A stretch of DNA of 6,979 nt from NCBI GenBank assembly GCA_031259655.1, contig JAIRLF010000311.1:1-6979 (forward strand), read 5' to 3'. Positions 5,805 to 6,979 of the stretch are shown here, one piece after another. The translations under genes and the position numbers were made by a program. Under the pieces are notes generated by a model, which saw only the letters and a list, made by a program, of their open reading frames with translations, did not search any database and had not been told where the DNA came from. The DNA comes from Prevotellaceae bacterium. GTDB taxonomy: Bacteria > Bacteroidota > Bacteroidia > Bacteroidales > UBA932. The stretch's first letter is position 1; each line of letters begins with the position of its first letter.

Positions 5805-6476
5805 ATGGCAAGATATAAGAGAATAGAAGTGTGTCGGAAAATATTCGAAACAGGAATGCTTCCGATATTTTATCATCCGAATGCCGAAGTAATGCAGCAA
5901 GCGCTGAAAGCATGTTACGACGGCGGCGTTCGTGTCTTTGAATTTACTAATCGCGGCGATTTCGCGCACGAAATTTTCGCTCGGTTAGAGAAATGGGCGG
6001 CGGTCGAATGTCCCGAAATGATTTTGGGCGTCGGAACAGTTGTAGACGCTCCTACGGCGGCGTTGTACTTACAGTGCGGAGCTAACTTTGTAGTAGGACC
6101 GCTGTTGAATCCCGACGTCGCCAAAGTGTGCAACCGCAGGCAGATAGCTTACGTTCCCGGCTGCGGCTCGATAAGCGAAATAGGTTATGCTCAGGAGTTA
6201 GGCGTCGAAATCGTGAAGATTTTCCCTGCCGGAAATGTTGGCGGACCATCTTTCGTGAAAAACATGAAAGCCCCGATGCCATGGACAAGAATCATGGTTA
6301 CCGGAGGCGTCGAAACGACCGAAGAAAACCTCTCCCAATGGTTCAAAGCCGGAGTTGATTGTGTAGGAATCGGTTCGTCGCTGTTCCCGAAAGAAGTGGT
6401 TGCAAGCGGCGAATGGAGCAAAATAAGTGAGATATGTCGAAATGTGCTGTCTATCATAAATAAGATACGCGGCTAA
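5805..6476 (+). CDS. eda: 2-keto-3-deoxy-6-phosphogluconate aldolase / 4-hydroxy-2-oxoglutarate aldolase
   Basis: A 223-residue class I aldolase of the KDPG/KHG family. It cleaves KDPG to pyruvate and glyceraldehyde 3-phosphate, the last step of Entner-Doudoroff and hexuronate catabolism in the cytoplasm. The active-site residues can be placed against E. coli Eda: E46 and R50 in [10 protein letters not shown]78 in GVGTV, and the Schiff-base lysine K138 in VKIFPAG. PGCGS (118-122) and TGGVE (166-170, phosphate binding) are also present. The protein is about 10 residues longer than E. coli Eda, as in other Bacteroidota versions, which share MLPIFYHP near the N-terminus and the APMPW segment. 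It follows the dehydrogenase by 30 bases and precedes the transporter by 12, so all three are expected on one transcript. No sign of damage. Confidence 0.92.
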   Translation: MARYKRIEVCRKIFETGMLPIFYHPNAEVMQQALKACYDGGVRVFEFTNRGDFAHEIFARLEKWAAVECPEMILGVGTVVDAPTAALYLQCGANFVVGPLLNPDVAKVCNRRQIAYVPGCGSISEIGYAQELGVEIVKIFPAGNVGGPSFVKNMKAPMPWTRIMVTGGVETTEENLSQWFKAGVDCVGIGSSLFPKEVVASGEWSKISEICRNVLSIINKIRG

Positions 6477-6488
6477 AACTTTAATAAA

Positions 6489-6979
6489 ATGGGAAAATTT
6501 AATGAAGTAAATGAAAAAATCGGGACTTACAGGTGGACAATCTGTGCGCTGATATTTTTTGCAACAACCGTCAACTATTTGGACCGAAATGTGCTCGGAT
6601 TGTTGAAATCGACTCTCGAAAACGAATTGCAATGGTCGGAAACCGATTACGCTCACGTTGTTATGGCATTTCAGCTTGCATACGCGCTGGGATTGCTCGG
6701 AATAGGACGAATCATTGACAAAACAGGTACGAAATTAGGCTATTTCATATCTTTGCTGGGCTGGAGCATTGCTGCAATGGTGCATGGTCTGGCGCGTAAT
6801 ACCTTTTCGTTTGGCGCGGCAAGGGCTTTTTTGGGCGTCACGGAGGCAGGGAATTTCCCTGCTGCAAATAAGGCTGTGGCTGAATGGTTTCCGAAGAAAG
6901 AACGGGCTTTTGCTACCGGCATCTACAATTCGGGAACAAATATCGGCGCTATCGTCGCTCCTCTCTGCGTTCCTGTTAT
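6489..6979 (+). CDS. exuT: MFS hexuronate transporter, 3'-truncated by the window edge
   Basis: From ATG at 6489 the frame stays open to the end of the window, giving 163 residues of a protein that is usually about 420-480. The start is followed by a short polar stretch and the first membrane segment (about 16-36). Hydrophobic segments recur near 56-76, 83-100 and 141-163. Family marks are NYLDRNVLG (29-37), the MFS loop 2-3 motif GRIIDKTGTKLG (73-84), R112, and EAGNFPAANKAVAEWFPKKERA (119-140 region), the wording of the anion:cation symporter group that includes ExuT and GudP. Import of galacturonate/glucuronate with protons across the inner membrane is the likely role and fits the dehydrogenase and aldolase just upstream. 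Substrate is inferred from family and context; the gene symbol is provisional. Confidence 0.85.
   Translation, partial: MGKFNEVNEKIGTYRWTICALIFFATTVNYLDRNVLGLLKSTLENELQWSETDYAHVVMAFQLAYALGLLGIGRIIDKTGTKLGYFISLLGWSIAAMVHGLARNTFSFGAARAFLGVTEAGNFPAANKAVAEWFPKKERAFATGIYNSGTNIGAIVAPLCVPV

Noticed and set aside
1..6979. CRISPR array, tRNA/rRNA genes, insertion sequence ends
   Set aside because: No regularly spaced repeats, cloverleaf-like segments, transposase motifs or terminal inverted repeats with target duplications were seen on either strand.

Overview
The window most likely comes from a Gram-negative member of the Bacteroidota, probably Bacteroidales. Evidence for this is: four upstream regions carry the TAnnTTTG -7 element typical of that phylum, two of them with a TTTG -33 element about 20 bases upstream; Shine-Dalgarno sequences are absent and start codons are preceded by A-rich leaders; a DUF4783 lipid-envelope-type small secreted protein is present; and the dehydrogenase and aldolase read like the versions found next to uronate genes in Bacteroides. 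All product names rest on motif recognition and remembered family sequences; no search was run.

Layout. (1) Positions 1-920 are an AT-rich toxin-antitoxin patch: the C-terminal end of a PIN-domain (VapC-like) protein on the plus strand, convergent with a minus-strand hicA-hicB pair. hicA has an in-frame TAA at codon 28, so the toxin looks dead while the HicB antitoxin is intact. (2) Positions 921-1255 are a divergent regulatory region with the hicA and lpxB promoters and several short interspersed repeats. (3) Positions 1256-4248 are a two-gene envelope operon, lpxB (lipid A disaccharide synthase) overlapping by 4 bases a five-TM LTA-synthase/phosphoglycerol-transferase-like enzyme. The lpxB product resembles alphaproteobacterial/rickettsial LpxB more than the usual Bacteroides form, as far as memory allows. 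(4) Positions 4249-4368 hold a long hairpin between convergent genes. (5) Positions 4369-4773 (minus) encode a secreted DUF4783 protein. (6) Positions 4774-4991 are a divergent promoter region with a palindrome sitting on the -33 box of the next operon. (7) Positions 4992-6979 are a hexuronate catabolism operon: an IdnO/KduD-like SDR, a KDPG aldolase (Eda/KdgA) and the start of an ExuT-like MFS hexuronate transporter, which runs off the window.

How they work together: the last three genes fit import of a hexuronate, NAD(P)-linked interconversion of a keto-sugar acid towards 2-keto-3-deoxygluconate, and aldol cleavage of its 6-phosphate to pyruvate and glyceraldehyde 3-phosphate. The isomerase and the KDG kinase needed to complete the route are not in this window. 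lpxB and its overlapping neighbour probably act together on the outer-membrane lipid. I did not find a wholly new system; the most noteworthy items are the broken hicA with surviving hicB, the unusual lpxB type with its overlapping transferase gene, and the candidate operator in the uronate promoter.
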